From: Paramarasmius palmivorus
Lineage: Eukaryota; Basidiomycota; Agaricomycetes; Agaricales; Marasmiaceae
Reading direction: 5' to 3'
DNA: 64,000 bases
Assembly (NCBI GenBank): GCA_037176845.1
Contig: JAYKXP010000039.1
Coordinates: forward strand, 391,880 to 455,879
Part shown: one piece after another, positions 30,727-42,500 of the stretch
Layout: each line of letters begins with the position of its first letter
How positions within the stretch are numbered: position 1 is the stretch's first letter
Program-made: the position numbers and the translations under genes
Notes under the pieces: generated by a model
The model's database searches: none
What the model was told of the DNA's origin: nothing
Seen by the model: only the letters and a program-made list of their open reading frames with translations

Positions 30727-33700
30727 CTACTCAGATTCGGCACCATCTTCGCCAAGTGGAACTTCCCCCAAAACTATAACAAACAGAGCATTGAGAAGGA
30801 CTGTGTGATACGTGGCCTTGTCGCCCAGAAAGCCGTGAATGGTGTGGGCGACAGCAACAAGAGAGTTCAACTTAACCTCGGAGTGCGGATAGCGAGGAAG
30901 AGACTCATAGTTCTGCCAGGCATCGGCGTCGAACTTGAACCCCATCGTTCCGGGAACGGAACGACCATCGTAAACCGGGACTGAAAGTGACATGAGTATA
31001 CACCAAAAAAATAAAAAAACGACAACCGAAAATGCACTTACTCCCTTCGTCATACAGGCGGAAAGCCGGTCCGCGGGGATGCAACACGTTGCTGGGCTTA
31101 CTTTTCCTCAGAGCCGACGACGAAGCCCCCTTTGCAGGCGAATACGGCTTCGACTTCAGTGAAGAAGTGCCAGGCTTGGGCGCAGAATCGTTCTTAGCTG
31201 TGATGGGTTCGTGAAAGGTTGACAGGGACAATAGAGCCGGCCTCACCTTTCTGCTGCGGGTAGTTCTGCTTCTTGGTAGAGAACACCACGGCATCAGCAC
31301 GACCTGGAACCTGACAGAGCTCAGAGTCGAAAAAGGTGCCGATATTGGACTGATATATATCCCAATCGTTCTCGAAGGGCTGAATATGGATTTGTTTGAC
31401 ACGGTCGTCGCCATAACTTGCGGGCGTGGTGAGGTGACTGGCGACACAGATGCCGCTAAGGATCCATATGGCATTCCCAGAACCCTCAGAAGGAGGTAGC
31501 GTAAGACAGTTCCAGCCCTTAACGAATCCCTCCATGGACTGACGAACGGCGTTATACACGGGTGGACTGGACAAGAATCCCATGGAGCGCCTCAACTTCC
31601 TGGAAAACAGAGAAAAAAGCCACAAGATGAGTAAAAAAAAAAAAACCTCCCCCCCCCGCGTCACACTCACTTCCGAACGACGTTGTCAACGCTGTCTAGA
31701 ACAGACCCATAGCTGATAGGAACAAAGTCGTCGTAAATGCCACTTGAGCGGCCAAATCCAGTGAAGTGGCAGCGTTTAACTCTTTCGAAAAGACGAGCGT
31801 GAGTGAGCTCAACTCAAGTACAGGAGTCCCCTTTCTCAAGGGGAACAACGACCTAACTCACCTATGAAGCCACTCAAGGGAGCTGTACATCTTGACCAGG
31901 TCGGGATGGACGAGATCAGCGTCCAGCAAAGGAGGAAGGGAATACATCTCCTCTAAAACGCGAATGGGAAGAAAAAGGGGCAAAAAAACAAAAACAAAAA
32001 GAGTGAGTAAAAACGGAAAGGAATGTAAAGCGGAGATGACAGACCTTCGTCGCCGCCCTGACCACCACTTGCCGCAGGAGGTGGGTCCACATCCCTAAGC
32101 GAGTTACAGAAAAGTCAAAGGTCAAGACAGAACACTCACATTGAAGATCCTAGATCCCCGGATTCGACGAGGTCTTGCCCTACATCAGACGCATGGGATT
32201 CAACGTTCGCCAGAGCCTCGCTTATGACGGAAAGCAACAAGTCAGAATAAGCGTACCGCGAGAACACTACGCAACTTACTAGTCCCACTCAACCGAGTCG
32301 CGTTTCAGGACATCCGTGGCTTCTTCAGAGACAGCTTTTCTGCAGGCAAAAACACAGTAGGTCAATGGCTGGCAGCAAGAAGAGGAAATATCGGATGACG
32401 TACTGCTTTCCTTTATCGATTCTAGAAACAACCTTAGAAGTGTCCTCAGGAGGACTGTCAGCCCGTCTATCTCTGAGTTTGCGAGATGAAGTATCCTCGG
32501 CGCAACCAGAAGAGGCTCTGTTGAATTTGCGTCTACCCCGAGGCAAAAGATATTAGAAAGTGCGCGGAGAGGACACGAAAACAACACACAGGGGTTCGAC
32601 GTCCTTATGCGGGACGGCCACAGAAGCATGATCCGGTGGACTTCCAGCGACGCTTTCGACACTACTGCCCCTGAAAAGGGAAAATATGTCAACGAAAAAA
32701 CCGATGAAGAAGAAGGAGTATAGAAAACGCGCAAGGTGAAACATACCTGTTTTCAAAGTTACGAGGCAATGAAGTTACGGCAGAGCGTCCTCTGGACTCG
32801 TCAGGACTGAGACAGTAGAAACGATCCGCTGTCAGTAGAGCAAGAAACACGCAGAACACGAAAGAAAGTGAGTAGAGAACAAAAGGGACGCACTTATCCG
32901 ACGTTTTCTTGCGACCAGAATTGTTAAACACCGTGCTAGGAGAAGGAAGGTCATCTTCTGTGGCTGCAAGCTCGCTGAGAAGGTGAAACCACTGAAAGTG
33001 AGCCACACGGAAAACAGCCAGAACGCAGAAACAAGATAGGAAAGAGAAAACGCGCACCTCTCCTGGAAAGCCGACTCCAAAGCGGCGATTCGACTCGAAG
33101 AACTAATAACAGCGAGGACAGTAAGTAGCGGGCCAGCCAGAAAGAGAGCAGAGACGCTCACTTTGTACTCTTCTTGACGCCGGCTGAGGCAGCGACTCTC
33201 ACGCCGGAAGATCGGCGAGAAGCAGAGTTTCCCTTCCGAGAGGGAAGATAAGATTCATCGGAATCGCTCCTGAAAAGAGGAAGACCATCAGCCACCATTT
33301 TTTTAATATATATATTCTCAGCAGCGAAAGAAAAACACACCGTTCAGGCGTCTCGTCGCGCTGGGAGAGACGATCAAGCCTAGAAAGTGCAGGAACAGCG
33401 ACTGTGAGCATGAGGACTGCATCGACGGTGGAAGAAAGGGCGTCACTTTTCGATCAGAGAGGTAGTAGGGGTCGAAGTTGCAGAGTACCGAGCCTTCTCG
33501 GTTGGCCGAGGACTGCCAAAGGGTAAATAAAAGAACGACATTAACAAGAACAGCCAACAACTTACGTTCGCTGAGGTCTCTTAGTCGGCGATTCCACGAA
33601 AGATGCACCTTTCTTGCGAGGTGGAGTGACAGGACTGCACGAAAGAGAATATCTATTGAGTACGGCACGAGCGTTTCGGGGGGAAAGACAGGAAGAGACA

Positions 33701-34321
33701 CTTACACGCGGTGATCTTCACCTTCAGATTTCAAGATACCCACCCTAAACGCGCATCAGGGAATATGTAGAGAAGGGAAACAAAAGCAAGACGTACTCGG
33801 TGAGATCGCGTACGCGAGGGGACGGAGATGCAGGCACCTCGAGAGGATGAGCCCTGTAGCACGACAAAGGTAGCTAAGCGTATGAAACGGGCGGAACAGT
33901 GAGAGTCGGAACCTACCGCGTAGACGTTCCTGAGAGCCTGGCAGACTTGGAGGGGGATGTACTGGTCCACATTAGCGTGTAGCAAAGCGAGGCATAAAAA
34001 AAGCATACCTTTCCGAACGGGAAATAGAAGGCTTCCTCTTTTTTTCAACGACCACGACCTCATCGTCCGAAGTGATCTCGCCAAAGGTAGCAACTTTAGT
34101 GACGGGCTTGGACTTCGGTCCGGCACCGGCCCTAGGAAAGCACAGGTAAGGCTAAAGGAGGGGGAAAAAAGCAAGTAATGGTACTTACTTGACGAAGACA
34201 ACAGAAGAATCGGATCGTTCATCGTCCGACAACAGCACAGAAGCCTGCCTTAGAACCAGATTAGCGTCGAAAACTGCAACGTGAAAAGGGCGGCACACTT
34301 TTTGGAAGGTCGGGAAGGCAT
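30727..34321 (-). CDS. Unrecognised protein encoded by many very small exons (cargo)
   Basis: From a candidate ATG at 34321 (PSRPSKKCAALFT) a long series of exons of 20-150 bp is separated by introns of about 50-80 nt. The first two thirds are Ser/Lys/Asp-rich, with segments such as VATFGEITSDDEVVVVEKKR and LPSRKGNSASRRSS, likely disordered and possibly with nuclear-localisation clusters. The 3' third is ordered: EMYSLPPLLDADLVHPDLVK, VKRCHFTGFGRSSGIYDDFV, SYGDDRVKQIHIQPFENDWD, ADAVVFSTKKQNYPQQK and a tail ending PLGEDGAESE at 30727. No domain is recognised. The exon chain is read by eye, so internal boundaries are approximate. It is transcribed in the same direction as RepHel. Confidence 0.45.
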
Positions 34322-34614
34322 TTCGAAGAGAAGTATGGAGACAAGGCAAAGAAAAGAGTACCAGAGGATGGCAGCTTGGAGGATGCCATTAAGAGCAGCA
34401 TCTTTTTATAGCGGTAGACCTACAAAAGCGGAGGGAAGGCAAGTCACCGTGTACTGTGAGAAAATGGCGAACTAAGCGGACATTATCACCGAAAAGGCAA
34501 ATTGACACGCACCTTGATCCACTCCGCCCACAGCTTGATTCACCACTCGTTTCTACGAAGTACGCCACGGGCTCGCGCTAACGGGTTCTTAACCGGAACG
34601 GCAAATTAGAGGAA

Positions 34615-35032
34615 TTGGTTCGTTTCAAGATCCTTTACAAAAAGAGATCTCAGCGATCGATAATACGAATTAGGAAAGACGATACTTCAAAGGACAGGCA
34701 AAACATTGATGACGATGGACTGGAAGGCAAAGAAATCTCTCTTCCTATTCCCGTGAACATGTTGTATCCGAATTACGACTTCCAGAAAGCGGGTGGGTAT
34801 AGAACAACAAGGACACCATGAAACGGACACTAACGGTTCTGCAGGCGATCGACTGGAACAGCTCGCAAAACAAAGGTCCGAGAACCGCTTCGCGATGAAC
34901 CCACTCGCACGTTTCTCCAAGGCAAGCAGTACGTCGAAAACGCAAGAAAGGGAACTCACCCTCACAGACAGGCACTGGACTTCAGCTCCGAAAACACGGA
35001 AACGCATCAGACAGGAACCAGAGACTGCTTGA
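34615..35032 (+). CDS. Small basic hypothetical protein, start unresolved (cargo)
   Basis: Two exons are joined across an intron with GTGGGT donor and CAG acceptor. The first has RFKILYKKRSQRSIIRIRKD and a segment LPIPVNMLYPNYDFQ; the second GDRLEQLAKQRSENRFAMNP and SAPKTRKRIRQEPETA. The first codon of the open frame is TTG, so the true start is probably in an upstream exon I cannot place. It is strongly basic, with no known domain. It may be an early part of the same transcription unit as the gene at 35173, but a stop at 35030-35032 separates them. Confidence 0.3.
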
Positions 35033-35172
35033 CGTGGCGAATAACGGAGCAAAATCAAGAGGGAAACAGCGAGGAAACGGTCTTCACGGTGCAGGGCATA
35101 ATTATACAGTGCGACCTACCGCCTGTCTTAAGACCTTTTGGAAAGTGAGTCGCAAACACACTCCCCGCACAA

Positions 35173-35960
35173 ATGTCCTCAACAAGCCCAAGAAACACCA
35201 CGCCCAGAAACGTTCAACAACGAGTAGTCATCACCGGCCTCGACCAGCCTACCTTCATTCAGGCCATCGAAGGACTCAACCGAATCAACGCGTTCCTAAG
35301 ACGCCAGATTCGGGAGGAGACGATTCCCGATATCCATATCAGCACTGGCGAACACCACACTATAGAAGTATCCAACCGTTACTTTACAAGCCAACGATTT
35401 GCGGGAAACGAGGCGCACGTTACCTTCCCCCAGACAGTCGACCCCAAAGGCCACCTGGAGCGCCTGAAGTCTAGTACCTACGTACACACCACCGAGAACG
35501 ACGTCGCTTACTACGAGAGGATCGTAGACGGCAACGGAAAACAAAAGTGAGACGCGTTTTCGGCATGGGTCGCAGTACTGAACGAAAAACAGATTCAGGG
35601 TAATGGACCCGTCCAGATTCCGCGTTGGAGACATCGTAGAGATCCAGCTCACTCTCACGCTGGCGGAAATGCAAAGGAAAGCAACCGGAAACAGGCTGAC
35701 ACGAAACAATGAGGAGAGATACAAAACCAGACTCGTGCTGCGGGGCATAACTATGCTCGACAGTGAGTTCTCAGAGGTAAGGAGACACTGTCAGTGACGT
35801 CAAACAGCTAGCTGACGAATAAGCAAAGGCAGTAAGGGTGCAGCCCGTTGTGGCGAAATCCCAGTCAACGACGCTCAAGCGTAAAATCGGTTACTTTGCG
35901 GAAGAGGAACTTCAGACACGGGACGACCTGAAGAAGATGGCCATCGACGCGGAAGACTGA
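35173..35960 (+). CDS. Conserved hypothetical protein with VGDIVE motif (cargo)
   Basis: Exon 1 from the ATG at 35173 reads a Thr/Ser-rich start, VVITGLDQPTFIQAIEGLN and RRQIREETIPDIHISTGEHH, ending VDGNGKQK. An intron (GTGAGA to CAG) leads to MDPSRFRVGDIVEIQLTLTL and YKTRLVLRGITMLD. A second intron joins the last exon, which encodes VRVQPVVAKSQSTTLKRKIG and ends in an acidic tail at 35960. The block of VGDIVE, then a gap, then LVLRGITLLD recurs from memory in uncharacterised mushroom proteins. I know no function. About 220 residues; no transmembrane segment or signal peptide. Donor and acceptor sites are clear, so the gene model is good although the role is unknown. Confidence 0.6.
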
Positions 35961-36336
35961 ACTATTGTACGCGTAAAGCGGCCTATTTCCGCGTCGTTTA
36001 GTTGTGCTTGTCGTTTCACAGTAAATCTAAAACAAAGTGTCACACCGCATACGGCCTTGAGCGACCCGAAAGAGAGAAAAAAAGGGATCTTTTCAAAAAA
36101 GAAACGTCAATTAATCCAGCGGGCACCATCCCGGTGGCGCAAAGCAAGAGGGGGAAGGGGAAACGAACAAGGCGACGAAGTAACCGGCGACTACTTTACG
36201 TTACAGCAATCTCTCTTCTTATCCCTTCACACCGGAGAACGATAGACCATACCAGCGATGGCAGGCTCAAACGGGAAGTGAGTGAGAACCAAAACCGAAC
36301 AACTGGCAGCTAACAGTACAGCAAAGACCAGACTAC

Positions 36337-37280
36337 ATGTCAACCGAGTACCTGTACCAAGGGTTCCTGAAGGCGGAGGACATCGATTGTTTCAGGGCAA
36401 TGCAAAGGAAGACAGGGGCGATAGTCTCGGGCTCAGTACTAGTGGAAAGGCTCTCAAACGCAGCATTCGAACCAAGGGATCTCGATGTATTCGTGAAGGA
36501 AAGGGGCACGCTGGACGCCGGGGCATGCCTCAGCCAGTGCGGCTTCGAGTTCACACCTCTGCCAGACAGGCAAGTTGGAGGAAGGAGAGAAACCAAACAG
36601 CAGCCTGCGATCTTCGTCGACGCAGTTGACACGGAATTCGCTGATTGGAACCCGAACACAGGTACCGTGGCCGACAGATACGACTGCACCCACATTGCTG
36701 GCGTATTCAACTTCGTCAACAAAGAAAAGAAGGTCGTGCAGGTGATAGCGACCCGGTGCACACCAGTAGAAGCCGTACTTCGATTCCATTCCAGCAAGTG
36801 ACAAGCATTCCAACAGTTTTACACAGAGTGCTGACTTCGACCCAACTTGCAGCTAGTGTAATGAACTTCGCGACAGCGGTAGAAATCGTCTACCTATTTC
36901 CAACACTCACATTTGTCGACAAGAAGAACTTGGTTCTGCGTGACGCTGACTCGCCGGCTGTCAAGGCATGCATCTGGAAATACGAGCAACGGGGATGGGA
37001 CACAATCGAAACCTTGTCGGCCTTTGACGCCCTCAGGTGTGATAGCGACACCCGAGCCTTTCACAGAAGCGTAGGAGACGACAGGTGCTGGAAAATTCGG
37101 CTTACGCCAAGCGACAAAGAAGAACGCGGGCTTCTTTCCACCATGGCTCCTACGTGGACGCTATCATTCCCCACACGCAACGAAACGCGTCTAGTTTACA
37201 GCAAAAGCGGAAACGAGGCAGCACATGCTGAAGAAGGCAAGTATTTAGTCAATATACTCGAGGCCGCACTGACGATATAG
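36337..37280 (+). CDS. Nucleotidyltransferase-fold protein of mushroom type (cargo)
   Basis: The ATG at 36337 begins a protein of about 300 residues in two exons. Residues about 25-55 read AIVSGSVLVERLSNAAFEPR, then DLDVFVKERG. The G-S followed by D-x-D is the metal-binding signature of the nucleotidyltransferase superfamily. Exon 1 ends RFHSSK. After a 28-29 nt intron, short but with GT-AG ends, exon 2 gives VMNFATAVEIVYLFPTLTFV and IWKYEQRGWDTIE to the stop at 37280. The VMNF segment and the later YEQRGW are features I associate with a widespread uncharacterised Agaricomycete family. It may transfer a nucleotide to a protein or small molecule, or be inactive. No toxin partner is seen. Confidence 0.6.
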
Positions 37281-38139
37281 GAATCTGATCTAGATGCTAC
37301 TGCGGGGAACAAGAATCCTGCGATGTGAAGTGACAGCGACGTGGGAAGCAGAGATAGACAAAAACGTTGTCAGTAGGATATCAATAGACAAATCAATTGG
37401 GATTACCTGCCGAGCACACAGTATTTACGAGAAAGGGAAACGGAGAAAGAGATAAGTGGGACGCACGACTAAACGCCAAATCACGCCACAGCAAAGCAAA
37501 GTGGAAAAGAAGACTCAGCTTCTAGGGAACCTCAACAACCGAACGTGAAAAAAAGCTTGAATGGCAGTCCCAGCACTAGGGCCATCGATCGGACACCACG
37601 ACAAGCAATGCACTCTACTAGCGGTTGACGAGGGACAACGTCTGTGCAATCAAATACGTAATAACCGATCGGCATCCCGAAAGAATGCCGAGGGGAGCCT
37701 CAGAGAGCGGGGAACAAATTCGACGTAGAGACAAAGAAAAGAAGAGGCAAGAATAACAATATGCCCCAAATTAAATACATAAAAAAAAAATCAAACAGGC
37801 GAAGAAAACGAGCACTCAAAAGCGACATCCCCGAAGGGGGCAGATCAAGAAGGCCGATTCATTCGACAAAAGATCTAATTCGGATCACGGCTACCATCAC
37901 AGAGCCGCCAAGGAAGAAGAGACAAGGTATTACCAGCATTACGTGCGAGAACGCCGCTCGAAATCTCGAGTCACGAGCGGGACAAAGTTCTGCGGATTTT
38001 GTAAATCACGTGACAGAAGGACAAATACCCGACCACAAACCGACGCCGTCTTCTACGTAAAGCCCGTTGACAGCGACACCAATCCCAAAACGGCCCAGGC
38101 AACGCGTTAAAATGGAAGACAGAGAAAAAGTTCCACTAA
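37281..38139. other. Spacer between the nucleotidyltransferase-fold and F-box-like genes
   Basis: A basic 99-codon frame (37761-38060) is present, but its composition is low complexity and it has no motif, so I do not call it a gene. Otherwise no feature is seen. Confidence 0.4.
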
Positions 38140-39239
38140 ATGGCAGCCCGTCCTCCCTCGAAGAAAGATCGTCCTAGGCTCGTACCGGAGATCCTCTGCG
38201 AAATATTCAAGACCGCCATGCAAGACACCTCCTGGAAAGGCCGGAGCAACCTAGCGATACTAGACAAAGAGTGGCACGACGAGTACGTATTATTCACAGT
38301 AACCGTAGCTGTACCTGAACGCGACCCAGATTGCAGCCCATCCTAATGCGAGAAGTCGTGGTTAGCAAAAAGACATCCCTATTGTCGATACTCGAGAACG
38401 TACGCCGAAACTACGGGAATGCTGAGCAAGTACGAACGCTCCACATCCAGGTCGGATGCGCCCCCGCCATAGCACCCCGAACCGCGACAGGCTGTGGATC
38501 GGACGTTACTTGCGGGATACGAGTGGAGGAGCAGGGGCCATGCGGACACATATCTCAGCAGGATCGCGATAACATCCACGAGTTGCTGGGGGCGTGCTCC
38601 ACCACGGTTCAGAAGATCATCATCCACAGCAACGATACCTTCATCTTCCTCACCAACTTCATCCGGAACACCGCGTTTCCCTGCGTCACGGAGGCAGAAG
38701 TTCCAGCGGAGACAGTATGCTTCTCATACGACAACAACATACCCTTCCCAAACGTCGAAAAGCTGAAACTGTCGAGCACAGGAGGCATGTACTCTACAGA
38801 AGTCGTCTCCAACATGGACTTCCGGCGCCTTCTCAAGCTGAAGCAGGTGATGATCGGGTTCTGGAAGACCGAGGGCAGGCTAATAAGCGAAGCGATACTG
38901 CGATTGCGGGTACCCAGGAAGCTCACATCGTTTGCCATAGAGAACGAACGCGGTATGCAGCTACCAACACACATCTCCATCCTCCGTCAGTGGGTCCGAA
39001 AACCATGGCTCATCGTGCTGATGACGCCGCTGGGAATGAACGCGGAAATGGGGAACTGGAAGTTGCATTTTCGGTACGGCGACAGCGGAGGACTACCACT
39101 AGATATTGCTCACGCCGAGGCCAGAGGGATGATAATGATGAATAACAGAGCAGAGGACGAGTGGGAAAGTATGGCAGGGCATGTATTTAAAAGACGCGAA
39201 CTTGCGCGTACACACGGATTGTACGTCGAAATGATATGA
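38140..39239 (+). CDS. F-box-like protein near the 5' end of the inner Helitron (cargo)
   Basis: The ATG at 38140 gives a basic start and RPRLVPEILCEIFKTAM, which fits the L-P-x-E-I-x-x-x-I-F core of an F-box. A short intron, probably 38 nt (GTAACC donor, CAG acceptor), joins VLFT to PILMREVVV. The second exon encodes about 300 residues with scattered leucine-rich strands (VRTLHIQVGC, VEKLKLSS, LLKLKQVMIG) and ends YVEMI at 39239. The layout resembles mushroom F-box proteins that select targets for SCF ubiquitin ligases. The intron is short for the window, so the junction is tentative. It is transcribed toward the 5' end of the element, opposite to RepHel. Confidence 0.5.
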
Positions 39240-39552
39240 TGTGAACTACCTAGCGCATAATGTCACAGAGTAAACGTTTTCCATCATGTAGTAAGCAGAA
39301 AGTTAGGGTGAACACAACGAAAATGTGAACAACCTCAACAGCAACGGAAAGTACAAGGGAAGGTACTCGGTGAGAGAAAAAATAAAATAAAAGAGGCAGA
39401 CGACAAAGACGACAAACAGAAAATGAGTAATGGAGATGAATGACGCGAAGCGAATGACGAGAATTACCAACGTGGGAAAATGGGAATGTTATTCAACCAA
39501 TCAGATCGCTCAAAACTAGCACAGCCTCAAAAATTCGAAAGTGGGCTCACCG
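39240..39552. other. 5' subterminal region of the inner Helitron
   Basis: Non-coding, purine-rich on the plus strand. I see no open frame or repeat apart from the terminus at 39553-39587. Confidence 0.5.
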
Positions 39553-39587
39553 ATAAAGAACGAATTCGGATAACTCCGAACTCGTAA
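39553..39587 (-). repeat. 5' terminus of the inner Helitron with subterminal hairpin
   Basis: The 35-nt end begins TTACGAGTTCGGA on the minus strand and ends TCGTTCTTTAT. Its two halves pair as an 11-bp stem with one mismatch (39560-39570 with 39575-39585) around a TAAC loop. The terminal word is the inverted partner of 11040-11052. It starts TT rather than the canonical TC. Confidence 0.85.
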
Positions 39588-42500
39588 TCAGTGTACCATA
39601 ATGGCCAAAGAATAGCAACAGTAGCATCATATGCACAGCTGTTGTCCAACCAAATTGGTGCTGGTAATGATTCCATCAGTGATATTTCACTGTCATGAAC
39701 TCGCAGACGTTTATTACTATTGGTAGAATCATTCTGACTCAAGTCAGAATGTGCTCGCTTTTTTGAACCAGATGCATTGGTTGATTGTGAGGATTGTAAG
39801 GATATATTATTTTTCTTACTTTTCTTGGTCTGTTTAGTATGAGATACAATTTCCCATGCTAGCTCTTCAACATCTAATTCAGTAAGTGGATCTCTATTGT
39901 TCCATCTGATTGCAGAATAAACAGTAGATGGAACATATGAATCACCCATAACTTTACGGAAAGAGCTGATTAAGGTATTCCGTGTATTACCTTGAACTGT
40001 AATTGGAAGATTCCCCTCATATTGTCTCTTAGTGATGTCATCCAATAATTCAAGTTCACGGTATTCTTGTCTGAGTGCAGAGCCCTGTAAGCCTCCAGTG
40101 ATCTTTCCTTGATCAAAACTCTGAAGAATCACAGTACCTGCTGCTGAAGAGCTACGGGAAAGTGCTGTGTAGTATCCATGAAAGTCATGACAATTATTCA
40201 AGTGAACAGAATTATAGTCTCTTGTTTTGCCTTGTGATGAAAAGTCAGTCATAGCAAAGCAAGGTACAATATCAACCTGTGTACGGAATACTTTTATAAA
40301 TTTACCCTTTCCATGTGGAAGTCTAACAATACATTGTTCAGAAGTGGGGGTGATTGGAACAACATTAACAGGTAATCCTTCAATCTGTACATCAGATGGT
40401 GGATTTTTGAGTTTAACAAATAATGTATCAAGTCTCTGTCGATTAGGTGGCCCTCTGCAAGTCCATCCATAAACTGTAGCTTCTTGTCCACGTGTGATGT
40501 TTAGTTCAGTAGCTAGATTCTTTCGAATCATTACTGGCATATCCTTACATAGACTTAGCTTTGGTGGTGTTAGAGTATCAGAGCTACATGGGTCTAATTT
40601 CCAAAGATATTCTTGCCACTCTGGTGTCATCTGTTTAAGTTGAATGTACTGAGACTCTTCTCTACTTGAGCGGGGATCAGATTTGATAGTGTCCTCACAG
40701 TAGAAGTGATGAAGCCTTTGATTAGTCTCATGTGCAAAACGTTCAGCACCAATTGAATTAATTTCATCCTTTTGAATATTCAATGCTGTGATAATTGCAA
40801 CATTTCTAAAATTCTCATCACAGATTGAAGTACCACCTTCTAACGTTGTAGTTACTAGTGAATTAAGAAAGGCTATATCAGCAGGAGTACAGTTTTTGTA
40901 TCTCATGTTTTCCAAAGCTGTTCGATACTTTGCGTCTGCTTCACTTTGTGTCTTCTGTCTCATATTTTGACGTAGTATAACAACTGTTGTGACAAGATGC
41001 CAAAGAGACTTGCCTATGGCCTCTTCTTGCTGACGTGTAGTGCTTCGTAGCATACCAATTCGACGCCCATAAAGGGATATGCTTTCACCACCAACTGGAG
41101 GAGGTAGTTGAGCAAAGTCACCAGCAAAAATCATGTTTAGACCTCCAAATTCAATATCTTCTTTAAGGAGACAAAGACATAGCTGTCTACTAATACGGTA
41201 CAGCTCCCATGCTGAGAGCATCGACACTTCATCTAGAAACACATACTGGACACCAATCAGTCTCTCTCGTACACTTGATAGGTTGGTATTCTTAGAGTAT
41301 TCACTAATTCCAAATGCAGAATGATATGTTGATCCTCCAAGAAGAGCAGCTGCACTTCCAGTAGGAGCAACTACAAGTAACCGATAGCTTTCATTTCTTA
41401 CATGGAAGAAATGCATCAAAGCTTTTAATACTGTAGACTTTCCAGTACCACCCATACCTCCGATATACATTTTCAATTGACCTGAATCAGATAGTGATGC
41501 ATGGTTAGCTATAATATGAAATGCTCTCTTTTGCTCATCATTGAGATTAAACAAAGCTAGAGTGTCCTCAATATGGCTTTGACTGATACCTGCATGAAAA
41601 GACTTATGTAAATATGCTTTGTTTATAACTTTTACATTATCAGTTGATCTGTATAGCTTTCCCTTATTATTGCGCTGTGTAATAAACTCAGTACGCACAT
41701 TTTGTGGAACATTTCCAGCTCGAATATCTGATATTTCTTTACGTTTCTTTGATAAGCATGTCTTCCAATGATCTCGCGTGTGTTTAGGTACAGCAATTGA
41801 CTCATTATCATATGCTATCCTTGACTTTAGAAATATAGTCTGATCCCATCCACTATCACCTAATGTTGAACGTATTTCACGCTTTTTAGCCAAAAGCTTA
41901 CAGTAGTTCAGTGAATACTCTGCATTCTGAGCTGGTGTTTCAAAGTCATTAGTGTCAACTTCTTTAATAGAGCCAATAGCATCAGCTAATTCATCTGGAA
42001 GTTCAATAGGTACACCATCTTCATCTTCAATATCATCATACATAATGTCCCAGCTGCTTTGAAGCTGATTATTCTTTCTCATTTGTGCATGATAGTCATC
42101 TCGAGCATCAAGACACTGGTATTTTATCATTAAATTGTCCATCAGCTTTTGCTGCCTCAGAGAAAAGTTATACTGACCAAACACATCTGACCATTTCATA
42201 CTATCATCTTTAATATCTTTGCCATTACGCCAGGGTTTGAATAAAGTTAGCATTACACAACAATAATACTCATAATCTCCTTGATCTCTACGTGGAAGAT
42301 TAGCACCAAGAAAGTTGACTACCACTTTCTCTGAGTCTTTTTGAAGACGGGCTACATGTGTATCTGACAGGTCATGTGATGCTAAAAAGCAATAATGATT
42401 CTTGGGTAATGAATCAGATTTATTGCCTTTCTTCTGACGTTTAGCAGTTTTCAAAGTAACTCGATGGGCTATACGAATCCAGTCATATAAGCATAGTGCA

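Larger units (their letters stand above)
11009..39587 (-). mobile_element. Inner giant Helitron, 28.6 kb, carrying about a dozen cargo genes
   Basis: On the minus strand the element starts at 39587 with TTACGAGTTCGGA and ends at 11009 with GTCGGC/GCCGAC hairpin, CCACCCTCG, CTAG. It lies between host GA and TT. Removing it rejoins the outer RepHel reading frame (tryptophan, tyrosine, threonine, aspartate, serine, asparagine across the join), with no duplication or loss. The inverted copy of the 5' word sits at 11040-11052, just inside the 3' hairpin. This is an asymmetric terminal inverted repeat as described for Helitron2/Helentron-type elements. The element contains an intact RepHel and genes for F-box-like, MYND, RanBP2-like, JmjC-like, nucleotidyltransferase-fold and unknown proteins. 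Base composition is visibly more GC-rich than in the element it interrupts. Its size is far above the usual 5-15 kb. Confidence 0.88.

Noticed and set aside
37761..38060. Basic 99-codon protein
   Set aside because: Lys/Arg-rich low complexity from A-rich DNA, no conserved motif, no supporting splice context.
11039..39588. Cut-and-paste DNA transposon with TTACGAGTTCGGA terminal inverted repeats
   Set aside because: The left copy of the repeat is not at the boundary; a hairpin and CTAG lie outside it, there is no target-site duplication, and the frame-restoring junction is at the CTAG. Helitron ends explain everything.
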